64,000 nt of DNA. Origin: Neomegalonema perideroedes DSM 15528 (GTDB taxonomy: Bacteria > Pseudomonadota > Alphaproteobacteria > Rhodobacterales > Rhodobacteraceae). How positions within the stretch are numbered: the first letter of the stretch is position 1; every line of letters starts with the position of its first letter. The stretch covers positions 195,495 through 259,494 of the forward strand of contig NZ_KB893653.1 of NCBI RefSeq assembly GCF_000374145.1, in the 5' to 3' direction. The notes beneath the pieces are model-generated. The model saw only the letters and a program-made list of their open reading frames with translations. It had not been told where the DNA came from and searched no databases. A program made the translations under genes and the position numbers. This document shows, one piece after another, positions 44,389 to 53,006 of this stretch.

Positions 44389-45318
44389 TCAGGCCTTGCC
44401 GCGATAGATGGCGACCAGCTCGTTGAGCATCTCCAGCGCCTCGGCGCGGGGGCGCTGGAAGACGTTGCGGCCGATGATCGAGCCGTTGCCGCCGCCGTCG
44501 CGGATGGCGCGGGCGTCGGCGAAGATCGAATCCGCGCCCTTGGCCGCGCCGCCCGAGAAGACCACCAGACGGCGGCCCGCGAAGCAGCTCTGCACCACAT
44601 GGGCCACGCGCTCGGCCTGAGAGCCTGAGGGCACCTTCTGCGCCTGATAGACCTTTTTGGCGTCGGGCTGCTCCAGATGGTCGGTGGGCAGCTTGACCTT
44701 GATCACATGGGCGCCGAGCAGGGCGGCCATATGGGCGGCGTAGGCGGTGACGTCGAAGGCGGTCTCGCCCTCTTTGCCGAGATCCTCGCCGCGCGGATAG
44801 GACCAGATCACCGAAGCCAGCCCATAGGACTTCGCCTCCGCGACGATCTCGGCGGCCTCCTCGAACATGTCGAGCGAGCTGCCCGAGCCCGGATAGACGG
44901 TCAGGCCCACCGCCGAGCAGCCGAGCCGCAGGGCGTCCAGAGGCGAGGCGGTGATCGCCTGATCCTTGGGCGCGGATTTCGGCAGCAGGCTATTGGCGGA
45001 GTTCAGCTTGAGGATCAGCGGAATCTGTCCGGCGTATTTATCGGCGGCGGCCTCCAGCATCCCGAGCGGGGCGGCGTAGGCGTTGAGCCCGGCCTCCACG
45101 GCGAGCTGCGGATGATACAGCGGATCATAGGCTTCGGGATTGGGCGCGAAGCTGCGCGCGGGGCCATGCTCGAAGCCCTGATCCACCGGCAGAATGATCA
45201 TCTTGCCGGTGCCGCCGAGCCGCCCCGTCATCAGCAGGCGGCGCAGATTGGCTTTCACGCCCGGCGAATCGGCGCCGTAGCTCTCCAGAATCTTCTCAAC
45301 CGTCCGAGTCGTTTTCAT
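44389..45318 (-). CDS. Fructose-bisphosphate aldolase class I (DhnA/FbaB type)
   Basis: 309 residues. Schiff-base aldolase of the archaeal/FbaB type: IILPVDQGFEHGPA, LLKLNSANSLLPK, GLASVIWSYPRG and KVKLP, with the catalytic Lys in HVIKVKLPTDH, then VVFSGGAAKG. It splits fructose 1,6-bisphosphate in glycolysis and runs in reverse in gluconeogenesis. The ATG at 45318 is preceded by AGGTG. It is diverged from the TadG-like gene and convergent with the acidic-protein gene. Confidence 0.92.
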   Translation of the reverse strand: MKTTRTVEKILESYGADSPGVKANLRRLLMTGRLGGTGKMIILPVDQGFEHGPARSFAPNPEAYDPLYHPQLAVEAGLNAYAAPLGMLEAAADKYAGQIPLILKLNSANSLLPKSAPKDQAITASPLDALRLGCSAVGLTVYPGSGSSLDMFEEAAEIVAEAKSYGLASVIWSYPRGEDLGKEGETAFDVTAYAAHMAALLGAHVIKVKLPTDHLEQPDAKKVYQAQKVPSGSQAERVAHVVQSCFAGRRLVVFSGGAAKGADSIFADARAIRDGGGNGSIIGRNVFQRPRAEALEMLNELVAIYRGKA

Positions 45319-45521
45319 TCGCCGCACCTGACTTGAAGCCTCAGAATCTTGCGCGCCTCCGCGCCCGCCTCCTCATAACGAAGCCTTCGCGAAGCGGTCA
45401 AGGCGCAGAGCTGCGGCGCATGCGCCGGATCCGTCCGCGCGAGGGCGGTTCACCATGACGCTTCAGCCTTCCTTCAAGCTTTCGTCAAAGACTGCGGGGG
45501 TCCCAGAGCTCAAGGATTGGA

Positions 45522-46835
45522 ATGATGCGGCTCGTCTCCCTTTTCGCCCGATCCCGTCGCGCCGCCGTCGCTCCGATGATGGGCGTCTGCATTTTCGTGC
45601 TGGTGTTGATCAGCGGCGGCGCGGTCGAATACAGCAATTACTACCGCGCGCGCGACACGCTCCAGAGAACGGCGGACGCGGCCGCGCTGACGGCCGCCCG
45701 GCATTTCCACGAGAACCGGGACGAGGCCGCCGCCCGCGCTCTGGTCGAGAAGATTCTGGTCGCCGGCGAGACCGCCCGTTATCAGATCGATCTCCCTGTC
45801 GAGCTGAAGCTTGAATATAATGAGGAATATCACAGCACCAGCGCCGCCATCCGGGTGCGCGCGACGGCGCCCACCGCCTTCATGCGCCTGACGGGCGTCG
45901 ATGATTTGACGACGAAGGTGGAGTCCTTCGCCCTCAAAGGCGGCGCGAAGGACATCTACGTCTATCTTCTGCTCGACGTGACCGGCTCGATGCAGGGCCT
46001 GATCGACGTGGCGAGCGCCGCCATGGTCGATTTCGAGGCTCAATTGCGCGTGCGTCTGGAGCGCGAGGGCATCGAGATGGGGCGGCTCTTCGTGAAGGCG
46101 GGCTATTTCCGCGATCTGCGCACCGATCTGAGCTCTCCGGCCTGGGAGGAGTCTCCGGCCTACGACATGTCGGACGCCGCGCAGCGCATGCTTCTGCGCG
46201 ACCATATCCGCGCCCGCCAGGCCACCGGCGGCGGCGACACGCCCGAATCCTCGACGGCGGCCGTGGCTCACGCCCTGACCGCGCCTCTGGAGACGCCCGT
46301 GGGCGGCGCGCCCTTGTCCCGCCATATGATTCAGGTGATCGGCCTCTGGACCCATGTGGAGGGATTGCCGCTCGGCTTTGAGGACATCGCCGCCTATCAG
46401 GCCGCCGGCGGCAGCGCCATGAACCCCAAAGTCGACGACATCACCGTCCCGCTCTACAAGGCGCTGCTGGCGAACGGCCAATTGGCCGCCTTTCAGGCCA
46501 CGCTCCGGAACAGAGATCTGCCCCGCGCCGAGGACGATCATTACGATTCCGCCACGATCGAATACGGCTGCTGCAGAAACATGGAGCAGCTGCGCACCGA
46601 ATGGCTGTCGCGCGGCGCGGTGAAGCTGGCCAACCGCTATCTCGCGCTTTTCGTGGATCAGACGCATTACCCCTGGCGGGAGATGTCGCGCTGGGAGCAT
46701 GTGATGGGCATGCAATATATGGCCAGCTCCCCCGACGCCTTCATCGACGGCGTGGTGCGGGCGGTGGTCGAATCCGGCGTGTCCTTGCGGGTCAATCCGC
46801 CGCCCGCCGGCGGCTCGCCCTGGGGCGGCTCCTGA
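45522..46835 (+). CDS. TadG-like protein with von Willebrand A domain (copy 1)
   Basis: 437 residues. The start RRAAVAPMMGVCIFVLVLISGGAVEYSNYYRARD, a Tad-type N-terminal membrane helix then ADAAALTAAR, is the TadE/TadG pseudopilin-like class. A vWA-like domain begins near residue 145 with the metal motif DVTGSM (DxTxS) and includes later conserved YGCCRNM and PWREM segments. The rest of the tad/flp machinery is not in the window. AAGGA precedes the start. It lies 186 bases before its paralogue. Confidence 0.85.
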   Translation: MMRLVSLFARSRRAAVAPMMGVCIFVLVLISGGAVEYSNYYRARDTLQRTADAAALTAARHFHENRDEAAARALVEKILVAGETARYQIDLPVELKLEYNEEYHSTSAAIRVRATAPTAFMRLTGVDDLTTKVESFALKGGAKDIYVYLLLDVTGSMQGLIDVASAAMVDFEAQLRVRLEREGIEMGRLFVKAGYFRDLRTDLSSPAWEESPAYDMSDAAQRMLLRDHIRARQATGGGDTPESSTAAVAHALTAPLETPVGGAPLSRHMIQVIGLWTHVEGLPLGFEDIAAYQAAGGSAMNPKVDDITVPLYKALLANGQLAAFQATLRNRDLPRAEDDHYDSATIEYGCCRNMEQLRTEWLSRGAVKLANRYLALFVDQTHYPWREMSRWEHVMGMQYMASSPDAFIDGVVRAVVESGVSLRVNPPPAGGSPWGGS

Positions 46836-47025
46836 GCGGGAGCGCCCCGCGCTCCGCCCGCTTCCGCCCGACTCAGCTTGATCCGGGTCGGCCGCCTGCG
46901 GCGGCCGGGGATCTCCGCCCAGCTCCGCCGACTCCGACGGATCGCGCGTTTCTCCGCAAGCCAGGCTCCCGGCTTCGGATCGCGCTCTGAACCATCGCGG
47001 GGGGCGATCTTCGAGGATGCGCCGG

Positions 47026-48306
47026 ATGCGACTCCCGTCTCTGTTTCTGAACTCCCGCCGCGGGGCGGTCGCCCCGATGCTCGGCGTCTGCGTGTTCTTG
47101 TTGACGGCGATCAGCGGCGGCGCGGTCGAGTACAGCAATTACCACCGCGCCTATAACGCGCTCCAGAAGGCCGCCGACGCGGCGGCGCTTTCGGCCGCGC
47201 GCCATTATCATGAAACCAACGACGCGGCCGCCGCGCAAGCCGTGGCGAACCGCATTCTGGAGGGGGGCGCCGTCTCGGGATACGTCGCCCAGCTGCCCGC
47301 CGAGATCGCTTTCGATTATAACGACGACCTCAATCTCACCTCGGCGACCGTGAACGCGCGCGCCGTCGGTGCCACCTCCTTCATGCGCCTCGTGGGCGTC
47401 CAGCATCTGACGGCGGAGGTGGGCGCCTACGCCGAAAGGGGCGGGGTGAAGGACGTCTACATCTATTTCCTGCTCGACGTGACCGTCTCCATGATCGGCC
47501 TGATTCAGGCGGCGGGCCTCGCCATGACGGATTTCGAGGCGCAGATGCGCGTGCGTCTGGAGCGCGAGGGCGTCGAGATGGGGCGGCTCTTCGTGAAGGT
47601 CGGGTTCTTCCGCGATCTGCGCCATGATCCGGTCGTCGTGCCCGCTTGGGAGGAGTCTCCGGTCTACGACATGGCGGATCCGGCTCAGCGCAAGCTGCTC
47701 AGCGGCCTGATCATGAGCCGCCTGCCCATCGGCGGCATGGATCTGCCGGAATCTTCGGCGGCGGCCGTGGCGCATGCGCTGACCGCGCCCATTGAGAATC
47801 CCCTCGAAGGTCCGGCGATTTCGCGGCATGTGCTTCAGGTGATCGCGATGTGGACCGACACCCACAGCGTGCCCTTAGGCCCTGAGGATCTCGACGGCTA
47901 TCAGGCCGGAGGCGGGCCCCCCCTCTCTCCTGAGGTGGACGACCTGACGGTCAAACTCTACAACGCCCTGCGCCGGAACGGGCAGATCGCCGCCACTCAG
48001 GCGACTTTGAGCCTCCGCTCCGAGGATCATCATTACGGCTCGCGAGACTACGGCTGCTGCAAGAACATGGCCGATCTGCGCACGGAATGGCATTCGCGCG
48101 GAACGGTTCCCTTGGCCAGCCGCTATCTGGCGCTGTTCTCGCCGCGCAACGCCTATCCCTGGCGCGAGATGGCGAATTGGGAGGGCGTGGTGAATCTGGG
48201 CTATCTGGCCGCCTCTTCGGAGGAGTTCATCGACGGTCTGGTCCGGTCGGTGGTCGAGTCGGGGGTCGAGCTGCGGATCGCGCCGCCGCGCCGTCCGGAG
48301 AGCTGA
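47026..48306 (+). CDS. TadG-like protein with von Willebrand A domain (copy 2)
   Basis: 426 residues, clearly paralogous to copy 1 over its full length (RRGAVAPMLGVCVFLLTAISGGAVEYSNYHRA, then RVRLEREGVEMGRLFVK). The metal-site motif is DVTVSM: Gly of the DxTGS pattern is Val, so metal binding may be weakened. YGCCKNM and PWREM are conserved. ATG 47026 is chosen because GAGG is nine bases upstream; ATG 47017 is immediately after it. It ends five bases before the acyl ligase gene of the opposite strand. Confidence 0.83.
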   Translation: MRLPSLFLNSRRGAVAPMLGVCVFLLTAISGGAVEYSNYHRAYNALQKAADAAALSAARHYHETNDAAAAQAVANRILEGGAVSGYVAQLPAEIAFDYNDDLNLTSATVNARAVGATSFMRLVGVQHLTAEVGAYAERGGVKDVYIYFLLDVTVSMIGLIQAAGLAMTDFEAQMRVRLEREGVEMGRLFVKVGFFRDLRHDPVVVPAWEESPVYDMADPAQRKLLSGLIMSRLPIGGMDLPESSAAAVAHALTAPIENPLEGPAISRHVLQVIAMWTDTHSVPLGPEDLDGYQAGGGPPLSPEVDDLTVKLYNALRRNGQIAATQATLSLRSEDHHYGSRDYGCCKNMADLRTEWHSRGTVPLASRYLALFSPRNAYPWREMANWEGVVNLGYLAASSEEFIDGLVRSVVESGVELRIAPPRRPES

Positions 48307-48311
48307 TCAGC

Positions 48312-49715
48312 TCAGAGCATCCGGCGCAGCGCCTTGAGATCCGTCTTGGAGCCATGGCGCCGGTCCACGGGAATCCGCGCCAGAGGCCGAACCTCCAGCG
48401 GCCCGAGCCGGGCGGCCTCGCGCCGCCAGAGCGGCGCCTGCTCCGCGTCTCCTGCAAGGGCCAGAACCGCCCGCCCCTCCAGATCGACCAGAGCCGCCGC
48501 CGTCACGCCGGGCCAGAAGCGGGCGGCGGCCTCCACGGCGAAGGGCTTCAGCCCCGCCGCCTCGCCGCCCCGGCGCCCGAGCAGCCAGAGCCGCCCCTGA
48601 TCGTCGAGGCGTCCGGAATCTCCGGTGCGATGCCAGATTTCGCCTGCGCGCCGGATTTTGGTTTCGGCTTCGCCCTCGCCGCCGAGATAGCCTTGATTGA
48701 CGTGATCCCCCGTCACGAGGATTTCGCCCTCCTCCAGCCTCAGCCGGATCTGCGGGACGGGCCCGCCCGCCAAGAGTCCGCCGCCCGAGCGCATCGCCGC
48801 CCAATCCTCCGGCGCGATCTGCGCGCCGCGCAGATGGGCGATGGGCTCCGCCTCGGTGGAGCCGTAGACCGCCGTGGCCTCGACTCCGGGCAGACGCTCG
48901 GCCATGGCTTGGAGAATATCCGGCCAGACGGGGCCGCCTCCGGTGAAGACCGCCCGCAGGCCGGGATGGCCTCCGCCCTCGGCCAGCTTGCCGCAGAGGA
49001 CCGGAGGCAGAAGGGCGCGCTCGGCTCCGGTTGCGCGGATCCGGGCGGCGAGGCGCTCGGGCGCCAGAAGCTCGGGGCGGCGGGGGCTCCAGTCGGGCAG
49101 GATCGAGGCGTTCCCGAGCATCAGATTGGCGATGACGAAGACCGGAAAGCCCACCAGATCGCGGCTGGGCTCTTCGGCGCGGAGCAGATCCGCCACGCAG
49201 GCGTTTTGCGCCGCGAGGAAGCCATGGCTGCGCGACACGGCCTTAGGCCGCCCCGTCGAGCCGGAAGTGAAGCTGATCAAGCCCGGATGATCGGGCGCCG
49301 CCTCATAGATTCCGCGCCAAGGCGCGCCCTCGCCGAGGCCCAGCTTCAGCGGCGTGGACCAAAAGGCGGGCAGCAGCCGCAGCAGATGAAACCAGCCCGA
49401 GGAGATCAGCGCTTTCGGCTTGGCGATCTCCACCGCGCGATTGAGGCCGCTCAAGCCTAAGGCGGGCTCGGGAAAGACCGCGACCGCCCCGAGCCGCCAA
49501 AGCGCGGCTATGGCGGCGTAAAGCCCGATCCCGACGGGCAGGGCGATCATGGCGCGGTCTCCCGGCCCGAGGCCCTCCGCCGCCCATGCCCCCGCCAGAC
49601 GCTCCGAGCGGGCGGCGAGATCGGCGTAGCTCGCCTGAGCCCCGCCGCCCTCGATCAGCGCGAGGCGTTCGCCCCGCCGCCCGACCTCGGTCAGGAAGGG
49701 CTCCAGCAGATTCAC
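48312..49715 (-). CDS. AMP-forming acyl ligase (acyl-CoA synthetase family), last gene of the lipid cluster
   Basis: 467 residues with GTG start. Adenylate-forming motifs are FTSGSTGRPKAV (P-loop-like, about 150-160), YGSTEAEPIA and TGDSGRLDDQGRLWLLGRR, ending SKTDLKALRRML with the catalytic-lysine-type C-terminal segment. The protein is shorter than usual fatty-acyl-CoA ligases (about 540) and resembles the AMP-ligases of lipid or olefin clusters. It would activate a carboxylate as adenylate and possibly CoA thioester. The GTGA overlap with the GNAT-like gene shows it belongs to the seven-gene operon. Confidence 0.85.
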   Translation of the reverse strand: MNLLEPFLTEVGRRGERLALIEGGGAQASYADLAARSERLAGAWAAEGLGPGDRAMIALPVGIGLYAAIAALWRLGAVAVFPEPALGLSGLNRAVEIAKPKALISSGWFHLLRLLPAFWSTPLKLGLGEGAPWRGIYEAAPDHPGLISFTSGSTGRPKAVSRSHGFLAAQNACVADLLRAEEPSRDLVGFPVFVIANLMLGNASILPDWSPRRPELLAPERLAARIRATGAERALLPPVLCGKLAEGGGHPGLRAVFTGGGPVWPDILQAMAERLPGVEATAVYGSTEAEPIAHLRGAQIAPEDWAAMRSGGGLLAGGPVPQIRLRLEEGEILVTGDHVNQGYLGGEGEAETKIRRAGEIWHRTGDSGRLDDQGRLWLLGRRGGEAAGLKPFAVEAAARFWPGVTAAALVDLEGRAVLALAGDAEQAPLWRREAARLGPLEVRPLARIPVDRRHGSKTDLKALRRML

Positions 49716-50566
49716 AGAAAGCGCCGCCCCATCAGCGCATAGCGGCGGAAGACCTCGGCGCCGTAAAGGCGGCTGGAATCGCGCGAGCGGTTGTCCTCGC
49801 GCATGAGGGCGTGGATCACGAAGCGGAAGCCCATGTCATGGGCGCGGCGATGGAAGAGATCGGCCATGCGCCGCCCTCCGCCGGGCGTGAGGCTGGCGTA
49901 GGTCTTGATCACGGCGGAATCCGGCTGCGGCCCCTCGCCGAAATTGGGATAGCCGAAGAGGAAGCCCGTGAGCCGCCCGCCTTTCTCCGCCAGAATCACG
50001 AAGCGCGGATCGACCATCGGCAAAATCGGAGCGTAATGCTCGGCGAAGGCTTCTAGATCGATGGGCCGGAAGAAGGGATTGGGCGCGAAGGCTTGCAGCG
50101 AGACCTCATGCAGCCGGGCGATCAGAGCCTCGGGCTCCTTGCCGTTCCAGAAGCTCAGACGCAGGCCGGGGTCCGGCGTCTCGCCCGCCTCCGGCGGGAG
50201 GGGCGGCAGGCCCTCCAGCGCCAGCCGCGTCGAGACGTATTCCGAGATCGGCGCGAAGCCCGCCACGCGGAAGGCGGTCAGATCCTCCAGACCTCCCGCC
50301 GGCTCCAGAGGGAAGGGCGGAGAGCCGTCGCTTTCGGTCACGAGCCGATAGGGGCCCCAGCTATCGCCGTCCATGGGGCCGACGAGGGCGCGGAATCCCT
50401 CTTTTTCGGCCTTCTGCGCCATCTCGTTGAGCAGCGCCGCGCCTGACATGGCGTCGAGGCAGCGCCAATGCCCCACGGCGGCCGTGCGTTTGCCTTCGAA
50501 ATTCGGCGCGTCGCGATGGAGCACCGCCGAAGCGCCGCCGTTCTTGAAGATCTCGATCTCGCTCAA
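49712..50566 (-). CDS. GNAT-fold N-acyltransferase-like protein
   Basis: 284 residues, TTG start at 50566 that overlaps the kinase stop (TTGA). Two acetyltransferase-like halves: about 1-130 (AALLNEMAQKAEKEGFRALVGPM) and about 130-284, with LTGFLFGYPNFGE and ALMREDNRSRDSSRLYGAEVFRRYALMGRRFL at the end, typical of GNAT proteins. The substrate is unknown. It could transfer an acyl or aminoacyl group to the cluster's product. Confidence 0.72.
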   Translation of the reverse strand: MSEIEIFKNGGASAVLHRDAPNFEGKRTAAVGHWRCLDAMSGAALLNEMAQKAEKEGFRALVGPMDGDSWGPYRLVTESDGSPPFPLEPAGGLEDLTAFRVAGFAPISEYVSTRLALEGLPPLPPEAGETPDPGLRLSFWNGKEPEALIARLHEVSLQAFAPNPFFRPIDLEAFAEHYAPILPMVDPRFVILAEKGGRLTGFLFGYPNFGEGPQPDSAVIKTYASLTPGGGRRMADLFHRRAHDMGFRFVIHALMREDNRSRDSSRLYGAEVFRRYALMGRRFL

Positions 50567-51897
50567 GCCGCGAGTCCTCCCCGCATGAGGTGCCAGGCGG
50601 CGTAAAGCCCCGCCGGAACGATCAGCGCCGCCGCGAAGATCTTCGCCCGGCGCCAGGTTTCATAAGATTCGGGCCGCCAAAGCGGGCCGAGACTCGCCAA
50701 AATCAGACTGACGGCGATCCAGGGCGCGAATCCGCCGCCCCAATCGGGCGAATGGAGATTCCCCCGCGCGACGAGCCAGACCAGCCCGCCCAGAACCGCC
50801 GCTGCGGGAATCCAGATCCAGCGCCGCCGCCTCGGCAGGGCGAGCGCGAGATGGGCCGCCGCGATCCCCGCGAAGGTCAGGCCGTAGAGATTGATCGCCG
50901 TGGGGCCGAAGCCCTCGCCCACGCCCAGCCAGAGCAGGCTGACCAGAGCCGTGGCCGCGAGGAAGTCGAGATCCGGGAAGGCGCTGGAATCGGGCCGCGT
51001 CCGCCGCGCCGCCAGATGGGCCAGAATCGCCAGAGCGGGCAAAAGGGCGTTCTGCGCCTGAGTCACGGCGCAGACGAGGAAGATCAGCACCGTGGCGGCG
51101 CGGGCGGCGTGATCCGAAAGCCCGAGCTTCGGAGCCAGCCGCAAAGCCGCCCAAAGCGCGATCAGGAAGACTCCCGCCATGGCCGCCAATTCGGCCAGAG
51201 GCGCGTCGAGATAGCTCGCAAGCAGGAAATGCGCCCCCACCGGCACGAAGAGATTATCCAAGCCTCGCCAACTATCGGCCTCCACGAGGGCGGCGAAGGC
51301 GGCGGTCATCAGCCCGAGCAGAATCACGGCGGGGCGCGGGATGTCGGTCAGCAGCAAAAGCGCGATCATGCTGACCAGAAAGGCCACGATGAAGAAGGCC
51401 GCCACCCCTTCGAGGCTCTTCTCTCCGCTGGCCACGGCGAAGCGGCTGCGTCCATAGGCCGAGCCCACCAGAGCCGCCGCCGCGTCGGCCAGAGCCAGCA
51501 GCAGCAGCGGCAGCACATAGAGGATCGGCTCTCCGCCCGAGCGCAGAAAGAGGAACCCCACCGCCAGAATCAGCCAGATCTCGCCATAGGACTGACGCTC
51601 GACGCCATGCAGCGCCGCCCCGAGCCCCGTCCGGCGCAAAGCGGGCAGGCGCAGGACGCCCAGCACCAGCAGCGAGAGCCCCATGAGGAGCATCACCGGC
51701 CAAGGCTCTTTGAAGAGGACCGGCAGCGCCAGAGCCGAAAGTCCCGCCGCCATATGGGCGAGCTTGCGCTGGCCCTCCGGCCCGAGGCCCTCTTTCTCGG
51801 CCAGCCAGCGCGCGAAGCCCAGCACCCCCAGAAGCGCGAGGATGAAGCTCAGCACGAGCCCGATATGGCGCAGGGCCAGAGCGGTTTCCGGAGTCAT
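50563..51897 (-). CDS. Phytol/polyprenol-kinase-like integral membrane protein
   Basis: 444 residues with a dozen or more hydrophobic segments. The first half carries the marks of the CDP-diglyceride synthase/dolichol-phytol kinase superfamily (PF01148): GQRKLAHMAAGLSALALP, LADAAAALVGSAYGRSRF and GEKSLEGVAAFFIVAF, as in CTP-dependent phytol kinase VTE5. The second half (about 230-444) is a further membrane domain I do not recognise. It probably phosphorylates a lipid alcohol. ATG 51897 overlaps the DUF3419 stop (ATGA). Confidence 0.72.
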   Translation of the reverse strand: MTPETALALRHIGLVLSFILALLGVLGFARWLAEKEGLGPEGQRKLAHMAAGLSALALPVLFKEPWPVMLLMGLSLLVLGVLRLPALRRTGLGAALHGVERQSYGEIWLILAVGFLFLRSGGEPILYVLPLLLLALADAAAALVGSAYGRSRFAVASGEKSLEGVAAFFIVAFLVSMIALLLLTDIPRPAVILLGLMTAAFAALVEADSWRGLDNLFVPVGAHFLLASYLDAPLAELAAMAGVFLIALWAALRLAPKLGLSDHAARAATVLIFLVCAVTQAQNALLPALAILAHLAARRTRPDSSAFPDLDFLAATALVSLLWLGVGEGFGPTAINLYGLTFAGIAAAHLALALPRRRRWIWIPAAAVLGGLVWLVARGNLHSPDWGGGFAPWIAVSLILASLGPLWRPESYETWRRAKIFAAALIVPAGLYAAWHLMRGGLAA

Positions 51898-53006
51898 GGC
51901 CGCATCTCCTCGACGATGAAGTCGGAATAGAAGAAAGCCTTGTCCATGGCCGCTCCCGCTTGCTCCAGATCCGCGCGCCGGATCGCGCGCCCAGCCGTCT
52001 GGGCGAGATCGGCGCCCCGGCGCGGCGCCATCATGTTCCAATAGACCAGACGCGCCCCCGGAGACGCCTTGTCCAGAAGACTGGCGTAGATCCGCGCGAA
52101 GGCTTCGGGCGGCATATATTCGAAAATATCGGAGAGATTATAACCATCCGCTTTTTCGCCGGGCTCCAGAGCCGCCTCGACGGGGCCGGGGCGGATGTCG
52201 ATGCGGCCGAGGCGTTCGCGGATCGTCTCGAAGGACTCGGGGCGCCAAGGCAGAGGCAGGGCCGCGCCGTGAGTCCCGAAGAAGATCCAATGCAGGAAAG
52301 GATTCGCGCAGGGATCGAGATCGACCGCCGCATGACGCAGCCGCCGCGCCACATGATCCGACAAGCTCCCCTCGACATGGGCGAAGAAGGCCGGATCGCG
52401 TCCGAGCCGCCCCATGACGAAATTCGAGAAAAACAGCTTCAGCAGAAGCCGCCAGCGCCAGTTGCTCCAGCGTTCATCAAGGAAACGCGCCCGCCCGGCT
52501 GTGTCGCGGGGCTCGAAAACGGCCTCGACCGTCCGGCGCCCATGGGCCAGCGGCAGAACCCGCCGCCGGAAGAGGCGGAAATAGCGCTCGAATTTGCCGA
52601 TCCCGCCGAGGCCATGGGCCTCGACTTCGGATTTCAGCGGCGCCCAGAAAGCCTGATCCTCAGCGGAGAGGCCGCGGGCGGCTTTGTCCAGCAGCTCTCC
52701 GCGCCGCGCCGAAGGACGCGAGCCGAACAGCTCCAGAAGCTCGGCGTGAGTCAGAACCCGCCATGCGCTGAGGCGAATCCTCAGGCAGGCCAATTGCGCC
52801 GGAGAGAGATCGGCCACCACCACCCGCGCCGGATCCAGCAGCAGCAGGGCGAGAGCATTGTCGCCCGCCGAGCAGATGGAGACCAGAGTTCCGCCCTTTT
52901 GCGCGCCGAGCCCGAGCAAGAGCGGGTCGGCGTCCTCCCAAAGCTGGGCGTAACGAATATGGTCGAAGGCGGCGTGAGCCTCGATTGGTGATTGAACGTT
53001 GTTCAT
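51894..53006 (-). CDS. BtaA-like DUF3419 protein (SAM-dependent aminocarboxypropyltransferase family)
   Basis: 370 residues. The start HAAFDHIRYAQLWEDAD, the SAM-site segment LVSICSAGDNALALLLLD, VVVADLSPAQLACLRIRLSA, and the C-terminal LSDIFEYMPPEAFARIY and SPGARLVYWNMMAPRR match DUF3419. BtaA transfers the 3-amino-3-carboxypropyl group of SAM to diacylglycerol, making the betaine-lipid precursor. BtaB (N-methyltransferase) is not beside it, so a different acceptor is possible. It overlaps both neighbours by ATGA. Confidence 0.8.
   Translation of the reverse strand: MNNVQSPIEAHAAFDHIRYAQLWEDADPLLLGLGAQKGGTLVSICSAGDNALALLLLDPARVVVADLSPAQLACLRIRLSAWRVLTHAELLELFGSRPSARRGELLDKAARGLSAEDQAFWAPLKSEVEAHGLGGIGKFERYFRLFRRRVLPLAHGRRTVEAVFEPRDTAGRARFLDERWSNWRWRLLLKLFFSNFVMGRLGRDPAFFAHVEGSLSDHVARRLRHAAVDLDPCANPFLHWIFFGTHGAALPLPWRPESFETIRERLGRIDIRPGPVEAALEPGEKADGYNLSDIFEYMPPEAFARIYASLLDKASPGARLVYWNMMAPRRGADLAQTAGRAIRRADLEQAGAAMDKAFFYSDFIVEEMRP

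Noticed and set aside
51894-53006. A complete DGTS betaine-lipid pathway (btaA-btaB)
   Set aside because: No BtaB-type methyltransferase lies next to the DUF3419 gene or elsewhere in the window.
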